Shown here in pieces: positions 37,662 through 47,092 of a stretch of 64,000 bases of DNA. The stretch comes from Candidatus Poribacteria bacterium (GTDB taxonomy: Bacteria > Poribacteria > WGA-4E > UBA9662), in contig PAQF01000037.1 in NCBI GenBank assembly GCA_002709695.1, positions 25,999 through 89,998 on the forward strand, given 5' to 3'. The notes below the pieces were generated by a model. It saw only the letters and a list, made by a program, of their open reading frames with translations, made no database searches and was not told where the DNA came from. How positions within the stretch are numbered: the stretch's first letter is position 1; every line of letters begins with the position of its first letter. The position numbers were made by a program, and so were the translations under genes.

Positions 37662-38849
37662 ATGAAAATAACTGACATCGAAACATTTATTGTTGATGCT
37701 GGCTGGCGACCTTGGATCTTTGTCAAGATGATAACTAACGAAGGAATTACCGGCTATGGTGAATGTAGTGATGGAAGATCCCCACAAGGAGTAAAGGGTA
37801 CAATTGAAGACCTAAAACCTTTGCTCATTGGTCAAGACCCAAGAGCATACGAAATGCGGTTTTGGGATATGATCCGGGGAACACGCCAGAGCCCTGGAGG
37901 TATTGCAGCTAAAGCTATTGCAGGACTAGAGTGTGCTTTGGTTGATATTAAAGCAAAAGCTCTGGGTATTTCTGTTGTTGAGCTGTTTGGCGGTCCAATG
38001 CGTAATAAGATTCGCGTTTACTGGTCACATTGCGGCACATCCCGCGCTATGCATTCTGATATCATTGGCACTCCTCCCATCAGAACGATGGAAGACATTA
38101 CCAAGCTTGGACATGAAGTCGTAGAACTCGGATTCACCGCGCTAAAAACTAATATTGTTATCCCCGGAGACCCTGCATCAGTACACTTTCACGGTTTTGG
38201 CGGCCGTTTGGGCACAACCGATCAGGTTGTAACGAATGATCTTTTACAAAACATTGAGAAACTTATGTTTACCTTCCAAGAAGCTGTTGGCCCCAACGTG
38301 GATCTCTGCCTTGACCTGAACTTCAACTTTAAAACAGAAGGATGCTTGCGAATTGCTAAGATGCTGGAACCTCTAGATCTATTATGGCTAGAGATTGACA
38401 TGTACGATCCAAAAGCTTTGTACCAAATTAAAGAATCAACAACAACCCGGATCTGCTCTGGAGAAAATCTTTTTTATATGAGGGATTTTATTCCCTATTT
38501 CGAATTGCATGCTGCCGATGTCATTATGATTGACGTGCCTTGGAACGGTTTTTCACAGTCGAAAAAAATCGGAGACCTAGCAGAAGTGTATCAGATCAAC
38601 ATTGCACCTCATAACTACTATAGCCACCTAGCAACTCATATTAGCGCCAGTTTGTGCGCGGTGCTGCCTAATGTCCGTATCATGGAAATCGACATCGACG
38701 ACGTTCCATGGAAAGATGATCTAGTAACAGATACTCCAGAAATTATTAATGGCTATATGACAACGCCAACTAAACCAGGGTGGGGAACCGAACTCAATGA
38801 GGAAGCTATCAAAAATCATTTATGGGAAAACAAGTTAGCCAACTGGTAA
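37662..38849 (+). CDS. Mandelate racemase/muconate lactonizing family protein (sugar-acid dehydratase type)
   Basis: 395 residues from the ATG at 37662, preceded by GGGG; an open frame continues 27 codons upstream but is not family-like. Enolase-superfamily metal ligands are seen in L-D-L-N-F-N-F, W-L-E-I-D and S-G-E-N-L-F. Base and acid candidates are Lys in A-L-K-T-N (the second Lys of K-x-K is Asn) and His in A-P-H-N-Y-Y-S. This pattern fits sugar-acid dehydratases such as galactonate dehydratase rather than racemases. The G-x-C-S-D-G-R-S region near residue 31 forms the specificity cap. Confidence 0.85.
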   Translation: MKITDIETFIVDAGWRPWIFVKMITNEGITGYGECSDGRSPQGVKGTIEDLKPLLIGQDPRAYEMRFWDMIRGTRQSPGGIAAKAIAGLECALVDIKAKALGISVVELFGGPMRNKIRVYWSHCGTSRAMHSDIIGTPPIRTMEDITKLGHEVVELGFTALKTNIVIPGDPASVHFHGFGGRLGTTDQVVTNDLLQNIEKLMFTFQEAVGPNVDLCLDLNFNFKTEGCLRIAKMLEPLDLLWLEIDMYDPKALYQIKESTTTRICSGENLFYMRDFIPYFELHAADVIMIDVPWNGFSQSKKIGDLAEVYQINIAPHNYYSHLATHISASLCAVLPNVRIMEIDIDDVPWKDDLVTDTPEIINGYMTTPTKPGWGTELNEEAIKNHLWENKLANW

Positions 38850-38951
38850 AAATAGCTATGAAGAATAAAAACTGGTGGCCCCGTTAGAAAATAAATTACG
38901 CAATTAAGCCCCTCATTACTATAAATGAAGAAGCTAATTTGATCCTGAACC

Positions 38952-39077
38952 TTAACTAAAGAGCCGAGTTTCTTCTGTAATTTCAGTAGGAGCTCCCACT
39001 ATTTTGAAGCCATTAGATTTGATATTTACAAAAGCACTTGTACCAACTCTGTTCATGAGCCTAGAATATAGAGACAT
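38952..39077 (-). other. Small 41-codon ORF, unrecognised
   Basis: The 38850-39163 spacer contains a minus-strand ATG frame of 41 codons (start M-S-L-Y-S-R-L-M-N-R-V-G, end T-E-E-T-R-L-F-S). The composition is protein-like, but the ribosome-binding site is weak and no family is recognised. It may be a relic or a real small protein. Confidence 0.25.
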
Positions 39078-39103
39078 CAGTCTTTAGAAAGCTTATTTTC
39101 TTT

Positions 39104-39132
39104 TTGCATTTGAACTTTTCTCAACATATCAT
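39104..39132 (+). promoter_or_regulatory. Promoter of the carotenoid operon
   Basis: TTGCAT (39104-39109), 17-base spacer, TATCAT (39127-39132). Transcription would start near 39139, 25 bases before the first gene. No light- or sigmaE-type motif is evident. Confidence 0.5.
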
Positions 39133-39163
39133 TAATTATAGAAGCAACTAATAACCTGCTAAA

Positions 39164-39757
39164 ATGGACATTTTGACACCTCTAAAAATTCCCGTTTGGA
39201 TGTTCCTTTTGCAGATCTACTTTTTAGTTGTGCTCACAATCCCTGTCATAGCTGACGAAGCACCAATTGAATTGGCGCAAAGCGAAGCAAGAAAGAAATT
39301 CTATCAGTGCATTGAAAACGAAAAAGAAATTAGTGCAGCAATTCATCTGTTCAAGCAGATAAGCCAAACCAATAAAAAATATGAAGGAATTTGTCAAACT
39401 TATCAGGGTGTGTTGATTACCTTAAAAGGAAAACATGCCTTCTGGCCGCATCAGAAATTTATGTTGGTTAAAAAAGGCTTATCGACTATGGATGCAGGGC
39501 TTAGAAAAGCCTCAAATGATCTCGAGGCAATATTTGTACACAGCTCGACTTGCTATTATTTACCATTTTTTTTTGGTCGGGCAGATGATGCTCAACGCGG
39601 TTTCAGAAAGATGATCAAGCTACTACCTAATCAATATCAAGATTATGACCAAAATCTGATAATAAATGTAATTAGATTCCTCCTAAGTCATATCCATCTT
39701 ACTAACAAAGAATTGAAAATTTTAGAAGAGATTAAAGTTTCATTGATGAAACAATGA
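39164..39757 (+). CDS. Secreted hypothetical protein, first gene of carotenoid operon
   Basis: 197 residues. An N-terminal hydrophobic helix (F-L-L-Q-I-Y-F-L-V-V-L-T-I-P-V-I-A, then D-E-A) indicates export. The rest is helical and TPR-like (A-R-K-K-F-Y-Q-C-I-E, A-I-H-L-F-K-Q-I, A-Q-R-G-F-R-K-M-I-K-L-L-P), so it may be a periplasmic scaffold. Its stop overlaps the next start as ATGA, showing tight coupling to the cyclase. No enzymatic motif. A role in carotenoid handling is inferred only from position. Confidence 0.7.
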   Translation: MDILTPLKIPVWMFLLQIYFLVVLTIPVIADEAPIELAQSEARKKFYQCIENEKEISAAIHLFKQISQTNKKYEGICQTYQGVLITLKGKHAFWPHQKFMLVKKGLSTMDAGLRKASNDLEAIFVHSSTCYYLPFFFGRADDAQRGFRKMIKLLPNQYQDYDQNLIINVIRFLLSHIHLTNKELKILEEIKVSLMKQ

Positions 39758-40434
39758 AATACGAGTACCTAATCTTCAATTTCCTAGTTGTGCTAGTACC
39801 CATAATCTACAGTTTCGAGAAACGATTATTTTTCATCTCCAAGTGGCGCTTCGTATGTCCTGCGCTGTTAATTTCCCTACCGCCCTATATCATCTGGGAT
39901 ATAATAGTTACAGGCAAACACTGGCACTTTAATCCAAAATACACACTTGATTTTCAGATTTCGGGACTGCCGATTGGAGAATGGCTATTCTTTCTGACAA
40001 TTCCTTTTGCCTGTCTGTTCATCTGGGAAGTTATCGGCACCTATCGTCAAGATCAAATCCAGACGAAATTAGGCCTAGTTCGATCTATTCTGGGACTCTG
40101 CCTGCCAATTGGCATCCTTGTTTTCAACCATGGGAAGCAATATACAGGACTAGTACTGATATTTCTCAGTACTGTAGCAGCTATCGACCACCAGTTAAGA
40201 ACCAATCTCTTTGCTCGCACGCAAACCTACATTTATATCATAGTCATAGCAACTTTAATATTGCTATTCAACGGATATCTAACAGCAAGACCAGTAGTAT
40301 TATATGGTGAAGCATATCAAACAGGTGTGCGGATCTTTACTATTCCAATTGAAGATTTTGGCTACGGGTTTTCATTAATTTTGCTGAATACAATTTTTTA
40401 TGAGAAACTGAAAGAAGGGCATTTTGTCCAGTAA
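39754..40434 (+). CDS. crtYcd: Lycopene cyclase, fused CrtYcd type
   Basis: Closes one or both ends of lycopene into beta rings. 226 residues with about six to seven membrane helices and two internal repeats of the lycopene-cyclase domain. Repeat one carries L-P-I-G-E-W-L-F-F-L-T-I-P, where the family usually has P-x-E-E. Repeat two carries I-P-I-E-D-F-G-Y-G-F with both acids intact. The fused form is common in Bacteroidetes and myxobacteria-like operons. It overlaps its upstream neighbour by four bases and its downstream neighbour by eleven. Confidence 0.9.
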   Translation: MKYEYLIFNFLVVLVPIIYSFEKRLFFISKWRFVCPALLISLPPYIIWDIIVTGKHWHFNPKYTLDFQISGLPIGEWLFFLTIPFACLFIWEVIGTYRQDQIQTKLGLVRSILGLCLPIGILVFNHGKQYTGLVLIFLSTVAAIDHQLRTNLFARTQTYIYIIVIATLILLFNGYLTARPVVLYGEAYQTGVRIFTIPIEDFGYGFSLILLNTIFYEKLKEGHFVQ

Positions 40435-41911
40435 AGTTGTGGTTATTGGAGGAGGAGTTGGTGCTCTAAGTGGTGCGATTAGGTTGGCAAAGATGGGGTT
40501 TGAAGTTGAACTATTCGAAAAGAACTCCGAACTCGGTGGCAAGATGAATGAATACGAAGATCTCGGTTATCGATTTGATACTGGCCCATCGTTGTTAACA
40601 ATGACTCACGTCATAGATGAGTTGTTTGAATTTGTTGGTGCAAACAGGTCTGATTCATTGGAATTTCTGTCCCTAGATCCAATCTGCCGCTACTTCTTTG
40701 CTGATGGCACAACCCTAGATACATCTAACGACCAAGAGAAAATGGTTAACGCTATTGATAATCTTGCGCCAGGACAAGGTACCGCATATAAAAATTTTCT
40801 TAACTACGCCCAACGAATCTACCAACTCACTGCCGACATTTTCTTATTCACACCCATTCATGAATTGCCAAAACTAATGAAACGTAATTATTTACCCACA
40901 CTTTTACAATTAAATCAAATTGATCCAATTCGCACAGTACACCAAAGTGTAAAGAGTTTTTTTTCAGATCATAGATTAATTCAGCTTTTCGACCGATATG
41001 CAACCTACAATGGCTCTAACCCATTCAAAGCCCCAGCAACACTTAACATCATACCCTACGTTGAATTCGGACTCGGTGGATTTTATATCCAAGGTGGCAT
41101 GTATCGATTAGTCGAAGTTCTTGAATCAATCGCTCTAAAAGAAGGAGTACAAATCCACACCAATACCCCAGCCGAAAAAATCCTTCACGACCAGACGCAA
41201 ATTCATGGAGTTAGCGTTAACAGAACAGTAATTCCAACAAATTACGTTTTGTGTGGTGTTGATATCACGGTTGCTTACAATCAGCTTATTGACGGGAAAA
41301 CCAAGCGAAAACAGTATTTAAATCAGTTGGAACCCTCACTCTCTGGAATGGTCTTCATGTGGGGAATAAGGAAAAAATCAACTAAATTAAGCCACCATAA
41401 CATTGTATTCTCGCCCAATTATCAACTGGAATTTGACCAAATCTTCAAAGATCAGGTTGCACCGAAAGACCCAACAATTTATATCGCCATTACCAGCAAA
41501 ACAGATCCAGACCATGCCCCTTCACAAGGTGAAAATTGGTTCACTATGCTAAACATGCCATATTTAAACAACCAACAAGATTGGAACGCGGAAACTAGTA
41601 GAATGCGATCGACTATTCTAGCAAAGCTACAGACCCTAGGACTAGACATCACCGACGACTATATCGAAGTCGAAAAAGTACACACTCCTGAGGATTACGA
41701 CAACATCTACGGTAGTCATCGAGGAAGTATTTACGGCATTTCATCCAATAGTCGCAGCACAGCCTTTAGGAGACCAGCCAACCGGAGTCGAAACTTGAAA
41801 GGTCTCTACTTTGCTGGTGGCAGTTCACACCCAGGTGGTGGCATACCATTGGTAATGCTATCAGGAAAAATGGCAGCAGAATTGATAGCTGAAAAGGAAA
41901 AAATCATTTGA
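40424..41911 (+). CDS. crtD: CrtD-like carotenoid 3,4-desaturase (CrtI family)
   Basis: 495-residue FAD enzyme. The dinucleotide fold G-G-G-V-G-A-L-S is near residue 9, E-K-N-S-E-L-G-G-K follows, and the C-terminal F-A-G-G-S-S-H-P-G-G-G-I-P is the family signature. L-D-P-I-C-R-Y-F-F-A-D-G resembles CrtD rather than phytoene desaturases. It would desaturate the 3',4' bond of the hydroxylated open end. TTG start with GAAGG upstream, inside the end of crtYcd. The alternative is a CrtIb-type lycopene-forming enzyme. Confidence 0.82.
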   Translation: MSSKVVVIGGGVGALSGAIRLAKMGFEVELFEKNSELGGKMNEYEDLGYRFDTGPSLLTMTHVIDELFEFVGANRSDSLEFLSLDPICRYFFADGTTLDTSNDQEKMVNAIDNLAPGQGTAYKNFLNYAQRIYQLTADIFLFTPIHELPKLMKRNYLPTLLQLNQIDPIRTVHQSVKSFFSDHRLIQLFDRYATYNGSNPFKAPATLNIIPYVEFGLGGFYIQGGMYRLVEVLESIALKEGVQIHTNTPAEKILHDQTQIHGVSVNRTVIPTNYVLCGVDITVAYNQLIDGKTKRKQYLNQLEPSLSGMVFMWGIRKKSTKLSHHNIVFSPNYQLEFDQIFKDQVAPKDPTIYIAITSKTDPDHAPSQGENWFTMLNMPYLNNQQDWNAETSRMRSTILAKLQTLGLDITDDYIEVEKVHTPEDYDNIYGSHRGSIYGISSNSRSTAFRRPANRSRNLKGLYFAGGSSHPGGGIPLVMLSGKMAAELIAEKEKII

Positions 41912-43389
41912 AAAAACAAATTGTCGTTATTGGAAGCGGTTTTGGCGGCTTAGCTCTAGCTATCCGACTACAATCAAAGGGTTTCCAAGTCAAAATTCTG
42001 GAAAAAAATGAACTGGTAGGCGGCCACGCTTCACAAATGCTTAAAAACGGATATACATTTGACCTAGGACCTTCAATCATCACAGCTCCTAACCTAATCA
42101 AAGATCTATTTAACTGCGCCAACAAAAAAACAAGCGATTATCTTGAATTTATGCACCTAGATCCCTACTATCGCATCTATTTCCACGATGGTTCATTCAT
42201 TGATTATTCAGGTAACAGAGACAAAATGAAAGCCCAAATGAAAAAATTCAATCAACTCGACAGCGAAAATTACGACCTATTCATGGAAGAAACAAAGAAA
42301 CTATATGAGGCTGTTATTGTTGATGGCTTAGGTTCCACACCATTCGACTTGAGTACCATGATAAAATTCGTACCTAGAGCCTTGAAGTTAGGTGCTTTGA
42401 CCCCTGCTTATAAATTTGTAACAAAATTTTTTGACGATCCACGACACCAATTTATGTTTTCATTCCACCCTCTTTTTATAGGAGGGAATCCATTTCGCGC
42501 ACCAGCGATATACTTGATGATTCCTTACTTAGAAAAGACCGACGGGGTTTGGTTCAGCCGCGGAGGAATGTATACTTTAGTAAATGCCTTGACAACCTTA
42601 TTTCTGGAACTTGGCGGTAAAATTCAAACGGAAGCACCAGTCGATCAAATAGTGGTTGAGGAAGGTCGCGCCACCGGCGTCCACACAAACAACGAATTCC
42701 ATCAAGCAGATGCTGTAGTATCAAACGCTGACCTTGGATATACTTACAAAAACCTTATCACGTGCAACAACCGGAAAAAATGGACAGACAAAAAGATAGA
42801 AACCATGGCCTACTCAATGAGTGCTTTTTTAGTTTACATGGGAGTAAAAAAACAATATCCAAAATTATTGCATCACACTCTCATTTTATCAGAAAGGTAC
42901 AAAGGGTTAATTGATGACATTTTCGATTACCACACTTTGCCCAAAGATTTCTCAATGTATCTGCATGTACCAACTCGTACTGACCCAGAGATGGCACCAC
43001 CAGGCTGTGAAAGCATGTACGTTCTAATTCCAGTTGCTAACCTTTCAAGTAGCATCAACTGGTCTGAAGTCAAGGAGTCCTACACAGATTCAATTCTAAA
43101 TTTTTTGGAATACGATTTTGGTATGACAGACTTGAAGAAACACATTGATGTGCTTGAAATCTTTACCCCAGAAGACTTTAAACAGAAACGAAATTCTTCT
43201 CTAGGAAGCCCTTGGGGAATGGAACCCAAACTGACGCAAACAGCTTACTTTCGCCCACATAACCGCAGCGAGGATGTCAACCACCTTTACTTCGTAGGAG
43301 CAGGTACACATCCAGGTGGTGGTGTACCAGGAGTCCTACTGACAGCCGAAACAACTGAAAGTGAAATATTGAAAGATTTTTCAAACTAA
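41908..43389 (+). CDS. crtI: Phytoene desaturase CrtI
   Basis: 493-residue FAD enzyme converting phytoene to lycopene. G-S-G-F-G-G-L-A-L-A-I-R-L is near residue 8, G-Y-T-F-D-L-G-P-S-I-I-T-A-P and L-D-P-Y-Y-R-I-Y-F-H-D-G follow, and the C-terminal signature reads F-V-G-A-G-T-H-P-G-G-G-V-P-G-V. These segments fit bacterial CrtI well. TTG start overlapping the crtD stop by four bases. Membrane-associated. Confidence 0.9.
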   Translation: MKKQIVVIGSGFGGLALAIRLQSKGFQVKILEKNELVGGHASQMLKNGYTFDLGPSIITAPNLIKDLFNCANKKTSDYLEFMHLDPYYRIYFHDGSFIDYSGNRDKMKAQMKKFNQLDSENYDLFMEETKKLYEAVIVDGLGSTPFDLSTMIKFVPRALKLGALTPAYKFVTKFFDDPRHQFMFSFHPLFIGGNPFRAPAIYLMIPYLEKTDGVWFSRGGMYTLVNALTTLFLELGGKIQTEAPVDQIVVEEGRATGVHTNNEFHQADAVVSNADLGYTYKNLITCNNRKKWTDKKIETMAYSMSAFLVYMGVKKQYPKLLHHTLILSERYKGLIDDIFDYHTLPKDFSMYLHVPTRTDPEMAPPGCESMYVLIPVANLSSSINWSEVKESYTDSILNFLEYDFGMTDLKKHIDVLEIFTPEDFKQKRNSSLGSPWGMEPKLTQTAYFRPHNRSEDVNHLYFVGAGTHPGGGVPGVLLTAETTESEILKDFSN

Positions 43390-43399
43390 GTAAAAAACT

Positions 43400-44308
43400 A
43401 TGCATTTTTGGAAAAAGCCTTCACACAAAGCAGCTTTCGAATATTCCCGAAAATTAATTGCTCACCATTCAAAAAGTTTTTATATCTCCGCTCGACTACT
43501 ACCGATTGAACGTCGATGGGCCACTTATGCCCTTTACGGTTTCTGTCGTTACGTCGATAATTTAATCGATACCCCTCGTCAACGAACACAAGCTGAACTC
43601 CTAAAAGAAATAGACGATATTGCTATCGAATTACAAATTGCTAGCCGTACTGGAGAATCAGAGCACCCAATTATCCGCGCATTTACCGTATCTGCAAATT
43701 TTTTTGACATCCCAATTGAATGCGCTCTCGATTTAGTTTCAGGAGTCAAAATGGATCTTGAACATACTCATTATGAAACTTTTGATGACCTATACCCTTT
43801 TTGCTACCGTGTTGCGGGAGTAGTAGGGATAATGATGACCCATATCCTAGGACAAACCAACAAGAACGCATTTTATTACGCTGAAAAGTTAGGTATTGCT
43901 ATGCAACTGACTAACATCCTTCGAGACATTCAAGAAGATAAAAACATGGGACGTATCTACCTCCCACTAGATGAACTAGAACTTTTTGGTGTAACGAAAG
44001 AACAAATTATCAACGAAATCATGTCACCTAACTTGCGAAATCTAATGGAATTTCAAGTTAATCGTGCGGAAGAGTACTACGAAAAATCTAAATCAGGCGT
44101 ACCAATGCTTCAAAAGGAATCTCAATTTGCTGTTTATTCCGCAATTAATATTTACCGAAAAATACTTCAGAAAATTACGGAACGAGATTTTAACCCATTT
44201 TTAGGACGCGTCTTCGTACCTAATAAGCAAAAGTTAACAATTCTACTACAAGAAATTTTCCGTTCCAAACTGATAGTTGTTCAAGGACAAAGTACAACCA
44301 TACAATGA
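43400..44308 (+). CDS. crtB: Phytoene synthase
   Basis: Condenses two geranylgeranyl diphosphates to phytoene. 302 residues. Both Asp-rich motifs are present: Y-V-D-N-L-I-D near residue 53 and N-I-L-R-D-I-Q-E-D near 173, together with F-Y-I-S-A-R-L-L-P and G-R-I-Y-L-P. Neighbouring CrtI and a C40-type cyclase support phytoene rather than squalene synthesis. ATG start ten bases after crtI, with no clear ribosome-binding site. No GGPP synthase gene is in the window. Confidence 0.93.
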   Translation: MHFWKKPSHKAAFEYSRKLIAHHSKSFYISARLLPIERRWATYALYGFCRYVDNLIDTPRQRTQAELLKEIDDIAIELQIASRTGESEHPIIRAFTVSANFFDIPIECALDLVSGVKMDLEHTHYETFDDLYPFCYRVAGVVGIMMTHILGQTNKNAFYYAEKLGIAMQLTNILRDIQEDKNMGRIYLPLDELELFGVTKEQIINEIMSPNLRNLMEFQVNRAEEYYEKSKSGVPMLQKESQFAVYSAINIYRKILQKITERDFNPFLGRVFVPNKQKLTILLQEIFRSKLIVVQGQSTTIQ

Positions 44309-44408
44309 AATTAAAAAAAACGAGCCCATCTTGACAACCAGCTAGCAATAATCTTCCAAAAACAAAACAGGCAGAGACTCTAAAAAAAAATAACATTCCA
44401 TTTTCATT

Positions 44409-45131
44409 ATGATCAAGGCGAAACATAGTGTTTGGTTTGATATTCTGTTCAACTTCTACTTGAAAAGAATTTTCAGGAAGCACTTTAACCAAATATCAAT
44501 CTTGGGAAATATTCCAGAACCAGATCCTAGCTTACCACTTATAATCCTACCGAATCACAGTACTTGGTGGGATGGATTCTTGATATATCTCCTCAACAAA
44601 AAGATCTTCAACAGATTAGGCTATCTTATGATGCTCGAAAGTCAACTTTCCAAATACCAAATGTTCTCGGGAATTGGCGCGTACTCTATCAATCAAAATA
44701 AATCAAAAGACATTCTGGCATCGCTTTCTTACACAGTATCACTTCTCAATCAATCTACTACTCCTCCCCCATTAATTTGCATTTTTCCACAAGGGGAACT
44801 TTTACCCTGGGAGATACGACCACTTGGTTACCAAAGAGGCCTAGAATGGATATTATGTCGATACGGCGATATGGTAAACCTTCTCCCTTTAGCCATCCGA
44901 TTAGAGTTCAAAGACGAGCAAAGACCAGAAGTCTTCTTGAAGTTCTGCGAAAATTATCAATTTACCGACACGACCTTTCCCGGCATCGAATGGTTGGAGA
45001 AAATTCAGATAGACCTACTCGATAAACTGTCTCATTCCATTGTTAATCAGGAAAAAGGCAAGATATTACTACAAGGCAGTCGATCCATAAACAAAACACT
45101 TGACTTTATTCAAAATAGAATATCAAATTGA
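44409..45131 (+). CDS. PlsC-like acyltransferase, probable carotenoid-glycoside acylase
   Basis: 240 residues. The acyltransferase motif N-H-S-T-W-W-D-G (H-x4-D) lies near residue 45, and F-P-Q-G-E near 121 replaces the usual F-P-E-G. There is no strong membrane helix. In carotenoid operons such proteins (CruD-like) add a fatty acid to the sugar of a carotenoid glycoside. A 100-base gap separates it from crtB. A phospholipid role is the alternative, but operon position and the following glycosyltransferase favour the carotenoid role. Confidence 0.78.
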   Translation: MIKAKHSVWFDILFNFYLKRIFRKHFNQISILGNIPEPDPSLPLIILPNHSTWWDGFLIYLLNKKIFNRLGYLMMLESQLSKYQMFSGIGAYSINQNKSKDILASLSYTVSLLNQSTTPPPLICIFPQGELLPWEIRPLGYQRGLEWILCRYGDMVNLLPLAIRLEFKDEQRPEVFLKFCENYQFTDTTFPGIEWLEKIQIDLLDKLSHSIVNQEKGKILLQGSRSINKTLDFIQNRISN

Positions 45132-45224
45132 AAAACCCTGAACTTGATACCCATTACATAAAAAAATGGTTAACAGAAACGAATCCAAAGCATATGACGA
45201 TTAATTTAGAATAAGAAGATTCAT

Positions 45225-46340
45225 ATGACGATCTTAATGTTAATTATTATTTCGTTGTTAACAGTTGTCTTTGGTATTGCTATTTTCAACGTACTAACTG
45301 GCCCAATGCTGGGACATACTTTCTCCTTAGTTGAAACTCCTCTAGTTTCCATTTTAGTTCCCGCCCGAAACGAAGAACAGAATATCACTGATTGTCTAAC
45401 GGGTCTTTCAAACCAGTTATACAACAATTATGAGATCATAGTACTAAACGATTTTTCAGAAGACAACACAGGTGAAAGGATAGCTCAAATTTGCCGTAAT
45501 GATCAAAGAATTAAAATGATTGATGGCAACCCCTTACCAAATGGTTGGACTGGTAAGAATTGGGCCTGTCATCAACTAAGCCAAAGAGCAAAAGGCAAAA
45601 TTTTAATCTTCACAGATGCTGACAATCGCCACAGCCAAAAAGCAGTTTCTAATACTGTTGGATGGATTCAGCATTTGAACTTGGGACTCTTCTCGGCCTT
45701 TCCACAACAAACTACAATTACCTTAGTAGAAAAGCTAGTAATCCCAGTAATTGATCTATTTGTATATGCGGGCTTACCACTTTGGCTGACGTACCTCACA
45801 AAACACCCATCCCTCGCCGCAGCAAACGGTCAGTGGATTGCATTCACTCGTCAGGGTTACGAGCAAATTGGGGGGCATAAGTCAATATCGAATGAAGTAG
45901 TTGAAGACGTCGAATTTAGTCGCTTAGCCAAAAGAAAAGGCGTTAAAATATTGACAACAGCGGGTACTGGCGTGGTCTTTGGGAGAATGTACGAATCTTC
46001 CAAACAGGTATGGGAAGGATTTTCAAAAAATATTTTCGGACTCGTGAGGTATAAGACAATACCATTTTTCATTTTGGTTGCAGGTTTGTTTTCCGTATGT
46101 ATACTGCCCTACCTGATGTTGCCTTTACTACCCCAACTTGCTTTAATAGCAGTTAGCATCAACATTCTTCTACGATTCATTTTATCTGTCAAGTACAAAC
46201 ATTCACTGCTAACTAGTTCCATTCTACATCCAATCGGTGTAGGTTTAACTCTCCTTATCGCATTTAACTCATTTCTAAGTGTTAAACAAGGAGTCGTCCA
46301 GTGGAAAGGTAGAGAAATTGACGTACGACCGGAAAAGTAA
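45225..46340 (+). CDS. Family 2 glycosyltransferase, probable carotenoid glycosyltransferase
   Basis: 371 residues. N-terminal membrane helix, then L-V-P-A-R-N-E-E-Q-N-I, the D-x-D segment F-T-D-A-D-N and V-E-D-V-E-F-S-R-L-A-K. Three C-terminal helices end in Q-W-K-G-R-E-I-D. This layout is that of CruC/CrtQ-type enzymes that glycosylate the tertiary hydroxyl made by CruF. ATG start. 93 bases after the acyltransferase. Sugar donor unknown. Confidence 0.82.
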   Translation: MTILMLIIISLLTVVFGIAIFNVLTGPMLGHTFSLVETPLVSILVPARNEEQNITDCLTGLSNQLYNNYEIIVLNDFSEDNTGERIAQICRNDQRIKMIDGNPLPNGWTGKNWACHQLSQRAKGKILIFTDADNRHSQKAVSNTVGWIQHLNLGLFSAFPQQTTITLVEKLVIPVIDLFVYAGLPLWLTYLTKHPSLAAANGQWIAFTRQGYEQIGGHKSISNEVVEDVEFSRLAKRKGVKILTTAGTGVVFGRMYESSKQVWEGFSKNIFGLVRYKTIPFFILVAGLFSVCILPYLMLPLLPQLALIAVSINILLRFILSVKYKHSLLTSSILHPIGVGLTLLIAFNSFLSVKQGVVQWKGREIDVRPEK

Positions 46341-46390
46341 AAGTACCAACCAGTCACCTCCCAGCCTAAGAAAAACAAACAAAAACTAAT

Positions 46391-47092
46391 ATGTTTTCAT
46401 CGATAATATCAAAATCGAGCTTTCTAAACACATATTCAAGGTTCCTAAAAATCAGCATCTTATACATTTTGCTGTTTGCAGGTGGTATATGGCATATACT
46501 CGACCTATTCCAAGAAACGATGAGAATATTAGCTAGTCCCATAATTATCGGACTGGGCATAATTCTGTTTTGTGAGCAATGGCAATCTGAAATGAAAAAC
46601 AGGCAAAAACTAATCTTATGGTCTATTCTGGTATTAGTTGGCAGTTGGTTGACTGAATGGATTGGCGTTCAAACAGGAAATATCTTTGGAGACTATACCT
46701 ACGGGAAAACGTTATATCCCGTTATCGACAAAGTTCCAATTACAATTGGATTTGCCTGGTTAGTAATATTGCTCTCCTCCTTTGCTGTGGTAAACAGATT
46801 TATAAATCAACGTGTTCGAAAAAATTTCTTTACTTTTTCATGTTGTGTTGCCTTTACAATGGTTGGTTTTGACTTACTCATGGAACCCGCAGCCACGAAA
46901 CTAGCTTATTGGAGTTGGAAAACAGACCAAATCCCAATCCAAAACTATTTGGCGTGGTTTAGTATTGGGTTTATCTTGTCCTTAAGCACCTTGCTTTTTG
47001 GAATATGCAGAGCGAGAAATCCGGACACTCTGGCAGTTCATGTCTATTTCGCCCAACTCATCTACTTTGCGATGGTCAGTTTTGGAAAATAA
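46391..47092 (+). CDS. cruF: CruF-family carotenoid 1,2-hydratase
   Basis: 233 residues, seven to eight membrane helices. The motifs T-E-W-I-G-V-Q-T-G and F-G-D-Y-T-Y-G-K-T-L, followed by P-I-T-I-G-F-A-W and D-L-L-M-E-P-A-A, are the DUF422/CruF signature. CruF adds water across the 1',2' double bond of the acyclic end of gamma-carotene-type molecules. ATG start. Its stop overlaps the likely TTG start of the next gene by eleven bases. Confidence 0.88.
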   Translation: MFSSIISKSSFLNTYSRFLKISILYILLFAGGIWHILDLFQETMRILASPIIIGLGIILFCEQWQSEMKNRQKLILWSILVLVGSWLTEWIGVQTGNIFGDYTYGKTLYPVIDKVPITIGFAWLVILLSSFAVVNRFINQRVRKNFFTFSCCVAFTMVGFDLLMEPAATKLAYWSWKTDQIPIQNYLAWFSIGFILSLSTLLFGICRARNPDTLAVHVYFAQLIYFAMVSFGK

